Of a DNA stretch of 64,000 nt, positions 23,500-34,636 are shown piece after piece. Position numbers and translations under genes: made by a program. Below the pieces are notes generated by a model that was not told where the DNA came from, did not search any database, and saw only the letters and a list, made by a program, of their open reading frames with translations. The stretch spans positions 8,239,708-8,303,707 of the forward strand of contig NC_056052.1 in assembly GCF_004379255.2 (NCBI RefSeq), in the 5' to 3' direction. The stretch is from Salvia splendens (Eukaryota > Streptophyta > Magnoliopsida > Lamiales > Lamiaceae). How positions within the stretch are numbered: position 1 is the first letter of the stretch; the number at the start of each line of letters is the position of its first letter.

Positions 23500-23701
23500 T
23501 TTCGTCTCCCTTCTCTTAGTCTAGTTTCTTCCTTGTACGGTGGCCTTGAAGCCCTCTTAGTGTAAAAAATTTTCCTTGTGAATGAAAAATTCTCTACACT
23601 TGTCTTCGTATAGCTTTTCGTACTCGCCTTTATTCCTGTTGTTTTTTACTATCTGCTCGGTACAGCTGCCGAACTAATATAGCTGCTTTGTACTCAAGGA
23701 G

Positions 23702-24454
23702 ATGGAGATACTTCACTGGAAACGGCTGTACTCTTCGGCTTTAGACGAAGCTGAGAAAAGAGCTATAGCCGATCAGACGAAGAATGACGAGCTTCTGGCT
23801 CGTTTAGTGAAGCTGGATGCCGATAATAAGGACTTAGAGTCCGATAAGAATGATCTGGAGGCCGAGCTGAATACGACCATTGCTGAGAGGACTGCGTACG
23901 AGGATTACATCCGTGTGCGCGGGGGAATGACCATATCAGATGTTCAGAGTCGAGTTGACGAACTGTGGGAGGAATATAATGTACTCCGGAGGAACAATGC
24001 GCTGGAGAGCTCGGCTTGCCAACAAGTCGTGACATCATTGCGGCGCTGGGCCTCTCGGTACGACATAGTTCTTGCCCGGCGTCCCTCAATTGAGAGATTC
24101 CTCCGGCATTTCCCGCCAACAGATGCTAGTACTCCAGCTCAAACCTCTGATTCACTTGCTCAAAACCCTACTCCAAGTCAGCAACGAACTCAGGGACAAC
24201 CGGAGACGTCAAGTCGAGGACGGACTGAAGTTCGCAGAGGAGCTGTGGTTATGAGTGAGCAAGATCGGCAAATGCTTCGTGAAGAGACTCTTCGCCGCCG
24301 AGGTGCTAGGGCTTCCCGGGCTCAGAGAAGAGGTGGCAGGTCGATTAGAGCATCTCGTCGACCTGCTTATTCTGCAGCTGCCTGGAACGCCCGAACTCAG
24401 CTTCACGAGGATTTTGTGAATAGATGGCTCAACTTTAGCAACCCTGGACAGTAG
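23702..24454 (+). CDS. Coiled-coil ORF downstream of the antisense ORF
   Basis: This is a 250-residue open frame. Residues 1-70 form a strong heptad-type coiled coil (KLDADNKDLESDKNDLEAEL), residues 70-140 are mixed helix, and the tail is Arg-rich (RRRGARASRAQRRGGRSIRASRR), suggesting nucleic-acid binding. It lies 200 bp after the stop of the three-exon antisense ORF, on the same strand. It could be a separate protein or a further part reached by alternative splicing. No family is recognised with confidence. Confidence 0.55.
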   Translation: MEILHWKRLYSSALDEAEKRAIADQTKNDELLARLVKLDADNKDLESDKNDLEAELNTTIAERTAYEDYIRVRGGMTISDVQSRVDELWEEYNVLRRNNALESSACQQVVTSLRRWASRYDIVLARRPSIERFLRHFPPTDASTPAQTSDSLAQNPTPSQQRTQGQPETSSRGRTEVRRGAVVMSEQDRQMLREETLRRRGARASRAQRRGGRSIRASRRPAYSAAAWNARTQLHEDFVNRWLNFSNPGQ

Positions 24455-24622
24455 AATAGTCCTTTGTAATAGCGTAACGCCATCTTGTAGGGTAGCGGAG
24501 TTGTGTGCCGAACAAGATTTGAAAATGAAATTTTGTTTTTGTTTTCGCTTCTAACACTGTGTATTTACAGCTTAGCGAAAAAATTTCATCGTACTTGTCC
24601 TCGGTCTTATGAAGTAGACTTC

Positions 24623-25107
24623 TTTGACCGGACTTGTCTTTGGTCTGATGAAATAAACATCTTTGACCGGACTCGTCTTTGGTCTGATGAAATAAACATC
24701 TTTGACCGGACTCGTCTTTGGTCTGATGAAATAAATATCTTTGACCGGACTCGTCTTTGGTCTGATGAAATAAACATCTTTGACCGGACTCGTCTTTGGT
24801 CTGATGAAATAAACATCTTTGACCGGACTCGTCTTTGGTCTGATGAAATAAACATCTTTGACCGGACTCGTCTTTGGTCTGATGAAATAAATATCTTTGA
24901 CCGGACTCGTCTTTGGTCTGATGAAATAAACATCTTTGACCGGACTCGTCTTTGGTCTGATGAAATAAACATCTTTGACCGGACTCGTCTTTGGTCTGAT
25001 GAAATAAACATCTTTGACCGGACTCGTCTTTGGTCTGATGAAATAAACATCTTTGACCGGACTCGTCTTTGGTCTGATGAAATAAACATCTTTGACCGGA
25101 CTCGTCT
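24623..25107. repeat. 39-bp minisatellite, about 12 copies
   Basis: The unit is TTTGACCGGACTCGTCTTTG plus GTCTGATGAAATAAACATC, repeated with only C/T or similar single changes. Because 39 is a multiple of three, frames stay open through the whole array on both strands, so the long ORFs here are repeat artefacts. Confidence 0.95.
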
Positions 25108-25375
25108 TGTGTTCTAATTTGGCGATTTTTGTCGCCGGGATTGAACTTTCCCTTGTCCTAATTCGGCGAGTTTTATCGCGTGGATCGGACTTTCCCAGTT
25201 AACCGAAGTGGTCTTATGCAGTAAACCTCTTTGACTAGACATGGTCGTCCTCGGTCTTATGAGGTAAACTTCTTTGACCGAACTTGGTCGTCCTAATTCG
25301 GCGAGGTTTATCGCGTGGATCGGACTTTCCCTTGTCCTAATTCAGGCAAGTTTTATCGCGAGAATCGGACTTTCG

Positions 25376-25650
25376 TTGCAGTTCGTTTCAGACGAAGTGC
25401 TTGATTTTTAAGCCGAATTGTGGTCTTGTATCCTCTTTAGAAGCTTGGACTTCACAATCGTTGGCTTATTGCAGCTCGTTTCAGACGAACTGCTTGTTTA
25501 AGCTGAATTGTGGTCTTGTATCTTCTGTAGAAGCTTTGACTCACAATCGTTGGCTTGTTGCAGCTCGTTTCAGACGAACTGCTTGTTTAAGCTGAATTGT
25601 GGTCTTGTATCTTCTGTAGAAGCTTTGACTCACAATCGTTGGCTTATATA
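25376..25650. repeat. About 90-bp tandem repeat, three copies
   Basis: Units start at GTTGCAGTTCGTTTCAGACG / TTGCAGCTCGTTTCAGACGA (about 25376, 25469 and 25557). Each contains GAATTGTGGTCTTGTATC and ends in CAATCGTTGGCTT. A shorter degenerate array of TTCGGCGAGTTTTATCGCG units lies just before (25117-25375). Confidence 0.85.
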
Positions 25651-25806
25651 TGTTCTAAGAAGGGGATCAGCCTTCGAAGAACAAGATACCTCAGTAACAT
25701 TTGTAAGAGACGACACGCACCGAAACAGACAAAACACACAGACAAAACGCACAGAGACAAATAAAGACCAAGCAAACCAAAGAAAGCACATTGACCGGAC
25801 TGTCTC

Positions 25807-26209
25807 TTACAAATGGAACTTTTTGAGGTTGGAAACGTACCATGTTCGGGGTACTTGTGCTCTTGACACGTGAGTCAATTTGTAAGACCCTTTGCCGAGG
25901 ACTTCTGACACTCGATATGGACCTTCCCATGTGGGTTCGAGTTCGCCCAGCTTTTCTGCTCGGCTTACTTCGTTGTTTCTCAAGACGAGATCTCCCACTT
26001 GAAATTGCAGCTTCTTCACCCTTTGGTTATAATACCGGGCTACTTGCTCCTTGTACTTGGCTGCTTTTATGCAGGCCAATTCTCTTCTTTCTTCGGCAAG
26101 ATCTAGTTCGGCTCTCAGTCCGTCACTATTCATTTCTGAGGAGAAATTGAGTTCGGGGACTGGGTATGCCAATCTAAACCGGAATCACGGCTTCAGTGCC
26201 GTACACCAT
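25807..26209 (-). pseudogene. Gypsy integrase C-terminus, remnant
   Basis: The minus strand reads a VYGTEAVIP motif, one in-frame TAG (26174-26176), then a helical ELDLAEERRELACIKAAKYK segment. This is followed by the QVGDLVLRNNE ... GELEPTWEGPYRVSEVL SH3-like fold and KLTHVSRAQVPRTWYVSNLKKF. That order is the end of a Ty3/gypsy integrase. Everything upstream in pol is missing, so gag runs almost directly into this piece. Confidence 0.88.
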
Positions 26210-26363
26210 CGAGTTCGGCTCCGGTGTGACTTCGGTCATTCCGCCTGCCTCTGACTCCGGCTGCTGTGATTGCTATGCTTGATGGTGCCGAACTGATTGC
26301 TCGGCACTTTTAAGCGCAATCTGCGAACACACTTGCTCTTTTTTCGATCACCTCGGATGACCG

Positions 26364-27440
26364 CTATCTCTCCTTTGGTGGGGAAGGTGTTCGGCGAGGA
26401 AGCCTCTGATCGCTATGATCGGGCTTCTTTTTGTCTTCTCTAGATGAGCTGTCTAAAGACCGTTTTCGACGGTCTGCCTCATCGGCACGAGAAAACTTGT
26501 CCGCAATGTCCCACATCTCTTGAGCTGTTTGCGGACTGCATTCCACAAGCTTTCTGTAGAGAGCTCCGGGCAGGATTCCATTTTGGAATGCCGAAATGAC
26601 AAGTAGATCATTGAGATTATCTACTTGTAGGCATTCCTTATGGAATCTCGTCAGGAAGTCGCTGATCTTTTCGTCGCGACCTTGACGTATAGAAAGCAGC
26701 TGAGCCGAAGTAATCCGGGCTTCCGCTTTCTGAAAGAACCTCCTGTGGAAAGCATCCATTAGATCTCGGTAGGATCTAATGCTGCCTTGGGGGAGGCTAT
26801 CGAACCACCTTCTTGCGTTCCCGATAAGCAGTTCGGGAAACAGCTTGCACATGTGGACCTCGTTGAGACCCTGGTTCGCCATGTTATATTGATAGCGTCC
26901 CAAGAAATCATGAGGATCCACGAGTCCGTCATAGGTTATCGACGGAGTTCGGTAGTTCTGTGGTAGGGAAGTTCGGGTAATATCGTCCGAGAACGGAGTC
27001 CTCAATGCTCCGTACATGGCGAACCCGACATTTCTTCGGTATGGAGGAGATGGAGTTCTCCTGTGATTCCGGTACCGAGGATTCTTTCTTCTGGAAGACA
27101 TGACACTACTGCGGTAGTGACTGTCTCGTATGGAGGGAGAGGGAGAATCCGCCGTTTTCGCCTCCGGCTGCTTTTGGCTTCTCTGCAGGAAGGTTAAGAA
27201 TTCCTCCTGCTTTTCAGCCAAAAACAGCTTGACAGCCTCGTTCAAATCGGGCTGCTGGGAAGACTCGGTGTGACGGCTTTTGGAGCGGCTTGTTCCTCCG
27301 CCATGAGAACTGGTGGTGGATTTATCCCTAGGCTGTTTTCCAGACCTATGGGGTGGATTGGCTTCCTCCTGGTTCTCACGGGCAGGAATACGGGTACTCT
27401 GCGATCTGGTATGCATTTTTTGGGTTGAAAAAATGGTCAA
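26364..27440 (-). CDS. Ty3/gypsy gag
   Basis: This is a 358-residue open frame that begins 51 bp inside the right LTR. It has a basic Ser/Arg-rich N-terminal region with short SR dipeptides, a Pro/Arg patch (NHRRTPSPPYRRN) and a retrotransposon-gag capsid domain. The domain spans about residues 170-300 (GLVDPHDFLGRYQYNMANQG, then KLFPELLIGNARRWFDSLP and FHRRFFQKAEARITSAQLLS). The C-terminus is basic and no CCHC zinc knuckle is present. Starts at 27440 or 27416 are both possible. The open frame fits a recently mobile element. Confidence 0.9.
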   Translation of the reverse strand: MTIFSTQKMHTRSQSTRIPARENQEEANPPHRSGKQPRDKSTTSSHGGGTSRSKSRHTESSQQPDLNEAVKLFLAEKQEEFLTFLQRSQKQPEAKTADSPSPSIRDSHYRSSVMSSRRKNPRYRNHRRTPSPPYRRNVGFAMYGALRTPFSDDITRTSLPQNYRTPSITYDGLVDPHDFLGRYQYNMANQGLNEVHMCKLFPELLIGNARRWFDSLPQGSIRSYRDLMDAFHRRFFQKAEARITSAQLLSIRQGRDEKISDFLTRFHKECLQVDNLNDLLVISAFQNGILPGALYRKLVECSPQTAQEMWDIADKFSRADEADRRKRSLDSSSREDKKKPDHSDQRLPRRTPSPPKER

Positions 27441-27491
27441 AAATTCGCTTTATCACAAATTTGGTTCTCTGTTTCCCACAGACGGCGCCAG

Positions 27492-28143
27492 TGATGAGTC
27501 CGCGAATTGTTGATGTTAGTGAATGCAGGAAAATACAGATCACGACACAGAGAATTTTACGTGGTTCGATTTACTGAGGTAAATCTACGTCCACGGGGAG
27601 AAATGGGGGCAGGTTTGTATTGCTTGATCTGGAATTACAGCTTACAACACAGACTTGCTATATGGTATTTTTCTCTAGAGAGCTTCTAACCCCTTTCTAT
27701 CAGATCTAAGTTCTATTTATACATTGAACTAAGATCGTGGCTTACATCATCACTCTAGGTCGTGGAGGTCGTGTAGGTCATGGCCTAAGATCGTGGCCTG
27801 AGTTGACGCCACGTGGTAGTGGGTGTGTTGGAAGTTGTGGAAATCCTGCATGGGTCCACTAACTCCTTGTTCGGTCGAAAACTGAGACCGAACTGCTTTG
27901 GTTGCCGATCTGAGAGTAGAGCTTGATGCCGACCTGAGAGCAGAGCTTGGTTGGCTTTTACCGAGCTGTAGGCTGAGGCCGAACTCTTTGGTAATGCCGA
28001 ACTCGCAGAGCTTGATTGGTCGGCTTTTACCGAGCTGTAGGCTGAGGCCGAACTCTTTGGTAATGCCGAACTCATACTCTTCCTTGGGCTTTGGGCTGAT
28101 GGGCCGTCATTGCTGTCGGGCTTGTTTAGTACGCACCCCATCA
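27492..28143 (-). repeat. LTR (5' LTR of gypsy element)
   Basis: By eye identical to the LTR at 20663-21314. The PBS TGGCGCC... begins at about 27490 on the minus strand. Confidence 0.95.
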
Positions 28144-28892
28144 CTCTTGAATCACTTGGGACTCGGGGTATAATTAACTTAATTTTATTATAGTATTTCG
28201 TGAATTGAAATATAAAATTTAAAATTACAATCACTATTATTACTTATATATAATTATATAATTTTAGATATATATTCATGATATTTAATATTAACAACAA
28301 CAACAACAATAATAATAATGATAATAATTGCTATAAAAAGCATGTTCATGATACTAGCTAAATATATATCAATGTATATATTAATAATTTTTTTTAAAAG
28401 CAAGGTGTATTACTACTTGTTATCTACATACCTTTTGCACATTATATTTTTCTTAAAAATTAAAAATAATAAAAATAGTATATCTAAATTTTATTTATTT
28501 GTCGTGTGGTTCATCATTTTATTTTTCTATTGTCATGATTTTAGCATTTTGAACACTATAATTTTGGCATTAGTTATTTCATATTGATGGTGTTTTAATA
28601 TTGATCTATATATGTTGTTAAAGTGCGATTGCCCTCTTTAGTGTAGAGAAAAAAACATTTTAACCAACATATATTTTAATTTTAAATTGATTTATTTACA
28701 TTTTCAAAGTTTAAAAGTTCATGTAATAATATATATTTTTTATTTCAGTTGATTAATTGACAATGTAAAATCCGTGTGAAGAAACTAAAATGAGTCTGTG
28801 CATTGCACCGCTAACACAAATGAAAATAATTTACACCAATAAAAAGCTCAGCAAATATTTTATTCCGCAAGAAGGTAAAAATGGTATCAACA
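28144..28892. other. AT-rich spacer with a microsatellite
   Basis: An (AAC)n(AAT)n run lies at about 28289-28327. No gene is seen. Confidence 0.6.
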
Positions 28893-31272
28893 TTATTTCG
28901 ATCGGTCAGGGCAAATATAACTCGCCGGATTGCACAACAATGTCATTTCCAATAATCCACTTCTTCCGCAACAACCCCTATCGATATTCTCGAATCCTGC
29001 ACAATTATAATACATTTACATATTTAATCTCAGATACAATCTTGCAAACCGAACACCCTCTTAGATACTATCTTTTGCAAAGGTATGCATGTATTACTCT
29101 AGAGTCTTATTCCATTAAGAACTGTCATTAAAATGAGAATTGAGAACCGTATCAATTGACATCACAGAAGTTTCCGAGTCAATATGTCTTAATTATCAGT
29201 AGGGATTTTGTGATATTAAAAGTAATCAATTTATATGTTACTTGTAAAAGTTGTGCTAATTAAGTAAAAAATTTAACATGCTAATTAATTAATTAATCAT
29301 ACTCACCATACTTGCGAGGGTCCTTGACCATTTCAACCATGGGTGACATAAAAGATTTGAATTTGTCCGATTTAATTTCTTCGATTGCTTTCACGAACTT
29401 GTTATTGAATTTCATGGCATCGGCCGACAGGCCCGGCCCTGGGGGGGTCGAGCAGTGCCCCCGCCCCGGGCCCCCAAAACGTTGGGGCCTCCAAAATCCA
29501 AATACATACATGAGTATATACATGCTACTGGGCCAGGTCCAAGCAAGAAACAAGAGCCCACATGCTATGGGGCCCCTCTTTTAGTTCCGCCCCGGGCCAA
29601 TAAAAACTCAGGACCGGGCCTGCCGACATAGAGTCGTTGCACTTGCGTTCGAACATGCCACCATCACCGGGGTTTAGAGTGACGACGGCTGGCGCGCATC
29701 CGACTTGCGACAACCCCACCACCGCCACATTCCTCACCCCCTTAGATCCTTCATGCAAAAGATTCAACACAAAAATCCAAGATTAGACTAGAATTAGGAA
29801 AATTGATGTAAAAACAATTTTTGTTATATGTTCTACCATTTTGTTGAAGAAAAGTTCGACGCTTTCATCCGTTCTAAACATGGATGAATACAAACCAATA
29901 AATATGTCATTAGATCCGGCGCTCACTATAGATACTGATTTTTCAATCAAAGTTTTGGTTTTCTTTTTTCCTATCTTCTTTGCAATCTTGGTTGTGTACT
30001 CTCTCAAATTTTCTACTTGTTTTTTCATAGTGATCACACCCTGCAAAATTAATAAACACACGTTCAACTCTACAATGTCGTTGTCGATACAAGTGGTATT
30101 CGGTTCGTACGTTAGATAAAAAAAACATAGAGATAATATGGATGAAAACACAATAGGATTTGTCTAGGATTAAATTAGACAAAGGGGTAGGTGAGAAGGA
30201 GGTGAGCCAAGATACATTTATATGGGCTGAGCTTTTGAGAAAAACGCATTTGAACAAGAGATAAAATTAGTCATTGCCTTTAATAACAAGTAATCATCGC
30301 AACTGAATAATGTAGATAAAAAGGTGTATGCAAATATAAGCTATGTTCATATGAATATGGATATTCCTATATCAATACTATCTCTTCTACTCATTCAACA
30401 TTTTTGCACACACACAATAAAAATATTTATACCTAAACTAATGGAAATTTGTCATTAAATTCCTAAATATTATTGAAAATGTAAATAACTAAAAGTTACA
30501 TCAGAATAAGAATAATTTTATATTTAATATTCCACAAAATTTTAAAAAAATGTTTTTGATTGATTAAATCATACCCTCTCAATCCACTAAAAATATTTAT
30601 ACAAAATTGATAAATCAAGAAAAAAAATTAGAAAAGTAGTTGGAGTAGTGTTAGTAGAAAGTGAGATTCATCTTATTAGTAGGGTATATAATGGTGAAAA
30701 AGTTCTCAAAAATTGAAAGTGGAGTAATTTTGTAGAAATGGCAAAATCAAACTATTTTTCGCGATAGAGGTAGTACACTACTTACAAACGAGCTAGGGGT
30801 TTTCTCGTCGAATCCAGAGGCGCCGGAGGCGAACGAGACACCCGTCATTAGGTCCTCGATCGAGAGCTGCAGATCCGAATACGCCGGCACAAACTCTTTG
30901 ATCCCAGCATACGCAGCTGATATTTTTCTCAAACAAGTACAAATAATTAAAAAAGATTTATTTACAAATGTCATGCACACTACAAAAATAAAACTTGCCT
31001 ATAAAATCAGTGACGAGGCGGCCGTTGCTAAATCTCCCCGTCGGCTTTTTGTTGGGTAAATCTATTCCGTAAGGCCGGAAATCGCTCTTCAAAATGGTCA
31101 TAAGGTTGTTGTTGTTGCCCACATCAACTGTCGAATCACCGAATACGAAAACCGCCGAAACGGTATTATTGAACGGCCGGTGCAGTTTTCCTTTACCGGC
31201 GGCCAGAAACATCGTCGGAAAATAAAGAACGGCGAGAATTAAAAGACCATGCATTTTGCAGGGAGACCACAT
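28893..31272 (-). pseudogene. GDSL esterase/lipase, broken by an insertion and a stop
   Basis: Five exons are recognisable: 31272-30999, 30916-30786, 30040-29837, about 29765-29307, and from 28996. Exon 1 has a signal peptide and the [15 protein letters not shown] catalytic-Ser block. Exon 2 has IKEFVPAYSDLQLSIEDLMTG-type sequence and the GASG oxyanion motif. Exon 3 holds the SAGSNDIF block III Asn. Exon 4 holds the VVGLSQVGCAP block, and exon 5 DRGCCG. Intron 1 uses a GC donor (ATAG|GCAAGT). Exon 4 is split by a 195-bp hAT-like insert (net 199 bp, frameshift plus stop). Exon 5 meets TAA at 28893-28895 before the Asp-x-x-His end, though a shifted-frame Tyr-His remains. These proteins are usually secreted acyl hydrolases; this copy can hardly be active. 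The start of exon 4 is not fixed. Confidence 0.88.
29428..29622. mobile_element. hAT-like MITE inserted in GDSL exon 4
   Basis: TIRs are CAGGCCCGGCCCTG and inverted CAGGCCCGGTCCTG. It is 195 bp and GC-rich at both ends (CCCCGCCCCGGGCCCCC). CCGA is duplicated at 29424-29427 and 29623-29626. CAGGSCCGG-type ends belong to hAT elements, which usually make 8-bp duplications. Only 4 bp are visible here, so the superfamily call is tentative. Confidence 0.75.
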
Positions 31273-32152
31273 TGTTGTGGATTTATATTATTTTTTATAA
31301 TTAAAAAATGAGTAGATTTATTGTGAATTTTGGTTTTTTTAGTGATTTAGTGTGTTTGATATGAAGTATTTAAAGTGTTTAAGTTGGTACACTAAATTGT
31401 CGCCTAAACGTCATTCTAGAGCACCAAAGGCGCTCCAAAATAGGCGCCATTTTTAGTCGCTTCACTTTCCATTTTTTTTTATCAAATCTTTTTTTCTAGT
31501 TTTAATCTAGCATATTTTCAGTTTCTATTTGATCATTGATTATATAATAAAGATGATGATATTCCTGCCTAAGTATCTTATTTACTAATTTTCGTTTAGT
31601 TTTAATTTACTATGTTAACGTTAACTAATCTAAACATTGAGCACAAACAAAATAATGGTACAATGGACAATTTTTATATACGATTTTTTTAGCTTCTCGA
31701 TTTCTTATGTAATGTAATGGCACATGTATTGATCATATTGCTAATATATATGATTAGACAAGTTTTATGATCCCCACGCTTCTTCAGGTTCAGGAACAGA
31801 GTTTGACAAGAGTTACTCTTGAGTCTTGACCCTTCATTTGAAAGACACCTTTTATCTCACCAACACTAACGTTTAATTTGTCTTCTTGTGTTCATGAGTT
31901 TGTGATGAAGGGAATCAGAGGCATAAGCGTAGGTGGACTTACGCTTAATCTTCCCTACTCGAAAGCATGAATATCAAACCGAATTTGGGTTAAGAGCGCT
32001 CCTACTAGACATGGTACAATGATATCAAGGGGCAAGTTGAGACACTCTTTTCCAAAGGTTTAGTGTTCTACCTTTTTCCCATGATTCTATTTCTATCAAA
32101 TGTTTGATCAAGTATGCGCTTGATATATTGCTTGGTAATGTCTATTTAGAAC
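31273..32152. other. Spacer, end of a diverged repeat
   Basis: No gene. From about 31995 the sequence matches 37610-37770 (see the duplication around the copia element). Confidence 0.45.
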
Positions 32153-32651
32153 TGTTGGAAATATTGCAGTCTTTACACGGACAACCATTGCTATTACAAA
32201 GAACACAAAAACTGGAAGGTAAATGAAACAAAGTAAATACAATAAAAGGAACAAGATGCAAACTATATTCTTCTTCAAGTCGAGTCGAGGTGACCCTCTC
32301 TCCGCAAGACGAAATACGCCCCGGCTAGTGCTCACGGATTGACGTAATATCCCCAAAGATGAAACGACTTTCCTCCTATCGAGTTGAAGCACCTCAAACT
32401 CGTAGGCTCCGGCGAACTTGAATTGGAGGCGAGAACCGAGCAATGCGATGCTCCTAAGATGCGAACTAGAATGCTTGAGCTAGAGAGAAGAGAGAATGAT
32501 TGTTGGTTATGTGTTCTCATCTCCCAAAACTCCATCTATTTATAGGATATGTGAGCCTACATGAAGAGTCATGGCATTAAGGCATCACATAATGCATTTG
32601 GAGAAGAAATGCCAAAGGCCTAGCCTTTCCAAATTTATCACGTTTTCAACA
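32153..32651 (-). repeat. LTR of copia element (3' LTR)
   Basis: TG...CA ends; pairs with 36613-37108. A TATA-like CTATTTATAGG, read on the minus strand as CCTATAAATAG, lies near 32531-32541. Confidence 0.93.
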
Positions 32652-33232
32652 ATCCCCCACATTGGTTAGAGCGCTGCAAGCTCAAACCAACACCAGACAC
32701 AAATGCATATATGCAGACTCTTTGCTCAGTTCTCGAGAAACGATACTGTATTTGGAGAGATAACTTGTGATTTTGAACCTTCCATAGTTAACATTATCGG
32801 ACATACCGGCAGGCTAGTGGACGCGATGCCTTGAACTATTCCTCCTTGGTGTATGCCTAGTCAATAGCATCAACACAATATTGTGTCAACTCCATTAGTT
32901 CTCATGTTTGTGTCCGTTTCGGCTGTGGAACACCTCTTTGGAATTCATAAGTGACTCACACACACGAAGCGGCCTCACTTTTCACTTACATAGGTGATTC
33001 TTTCATGAGTATCCTGCCATACTGCATCTCCTTGAGATTTCAAGAATCATTAAAAGTCAAAAGACTTAACCTCTTACCACGTGCATGTTACAACACTCAA
33101 TGCTTTCTAAAGAATGGGCGAAGATTAAAATCTTCTGAGTGTTACAGCTAGATTTGTATAGCTTCGTTTTCCCATTGAACCAATCTCATGGGATCTCCAA
33201 TCGTATGGTTGGGTTACCACTATACTCATCTT

Positions 33233-34636
33233 TTAAAATGTGGTTTCCAGTCCCATTCCTTTTAGCAATTTATGCATTTGATCACGGTTTAAACCTTTTG
33301 TTAACGGATCCGCTAAGTTATCCACTGACTTTACATAGTCAACTGAGATAATGCCACTTGTGATCAACTGCCTTACGGTATTATGTCGCCGACGAATATG
33401 TCGAGACTTACCATTATAAAAGCCACTTTGTGCTCTACCTATAGCTGCTTTGCTATCACAGTGTATCAATACTGCTGGCACTGGCTTCTTCCAACATGGA
33501 ATACATTCTAGGAAATTTCTGAGCCACTCGGCTTCTTCCCCTGCTTTATCCAAAGCGATAAACTCAGATTCCATGGTGGAACGAGCAATACACGTCTGTT
33601 TCGTTGATTTCCATGAAACAACACCACCCCCCACAGTGAACACATACCCACTTATCGAAAATGAGTCTTTTGAATCAGAGATCCAATTTGTATCATAGTA
33701 CCCTTCAAGTACTTGGGGGTATCTTGTGTAATGCAACCCAAAGTTAATAGTATACTTCAAGTATCTCAAAACTCCACACAGAGCTTTCCAATGTTCCTTA
33801 CTCGGGTTACTCGTAAATCGGCTCAACTTGTTTACAGGACAAGCAAGATCAAGTCGAGTACAGTTTGTGATAAACATCAAACTTCCTATGACCTTTGCAT
33901 ACTCTTCTTGAGCAACAGAATCACCCATATTCTTGCTCAGATGGACATTGAGCTCCAAAGGAGTCTTTGCTGGCTTGCAATCAAACGAGTTGAATTTCTT
34001 AAGCATTTTCTCAACATAATGAGATTGCGTTAAGACAATTCCCTCATTAGTCCTCAATATTTTGATCCTGAGAATCACATCAGCTGGACCCATATCTTTC
34101 ATATCGAAATTTCTTTTCAACATGTTTTTTGTCTCGTTAATAATGGCACTATGGCTGCCCATTATCAACATATCATCAACATACAGACACACAATAACAA
34201 ACCCGTTATATGTGTTCTTAATGTAAACACACTTATCACACTCATTGATAGTGAATCCATTTGCCAACATCACGTTGTCAAATTTCAAATGCCATTGTAA
34301 TAGTGCTTGCTTCAACCCATATAATGACTTTACCAGTTTGCATACTTTACGCTCTTGCCCAGACACAACAAACCCTTCGGGTTGTTCCATATGTATTTCT
34401 TCTTCCAGATCACCATTCAGAAATGCAGTTTTCACATCCATTTGGTGAATCTCAAGATTGTGCAAAGCAGCAATCGCTAGAAGCACCCGAATGGAAGTGA
34501 TTCTCATAATAGGTGAATATGTATAAAAAAAGTCATACCCTTCTTTCTGCTTAAAGCCTTGGACCACTAGGCGAGCTTTGTACTTATCTATAGTACCATC
34601 GGGCTTATATTTCCTTTTCAGAATCCACTTGCACCC
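33233..34636 (-). pseudogene. Copia reverse transcriptase and RNase H
   Basis: The frame continues from integrase past the in-frame TAA at 34637-34639. It shows [18 protein letters not shown], the conserved [18 protein letters not shown] core, the polymerase YVDDM motif, and a copia RNase H with [20 protein letters not shown] and DPLTKGL near its end. The order INT then RT is diagnostic for Ty1/copia. The upstream stop means it is not made as a normal polyprotein. Confidence 0.92.

Larger units (their letters stand above)
20663..28143 (-). mobile_element. Ty3/gypsy Tat-like LTR retrotransposon derivative, young, most of pol deleted
   Basis: Two 652-bp LTRs (20663-21314 and 27492-28143) read the same throughout, with TG...CA ends and a CTCTT duplication at 20658-20662 and 28144-28148. 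Orientation is minus. A primer-binding site TGGCGCCGTCTGTGGGAAA lies just inside the right LTR, and a G-rich polypurine tract (TTTCGGGGGGGGGTAG) just inside the left. Internal order on the minus strand: gag, a remnant of the integrase C-terminus, tandem repeats, then two ORFs on the opposite strand. Protease, RT, RNase H and most of integrase are absent, so it depends on a full-length relative. The antisense extra ORF is typical of Tat-lineage elements (Ogre/Retand group). Confidence 0.92.

Noticed and set aside
24503..25117. Long ORFs on both strands in the 39-bp array
   Set aside because: Openness follows from a unit length divisible by three with no stop; there is no start context or domain.
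28790..29131. 113-codon plus-strand ORF
   Set aside because: It lies antisense to the last GDSL exon (DRGCCG region on the minus strand), so it is a shadow.
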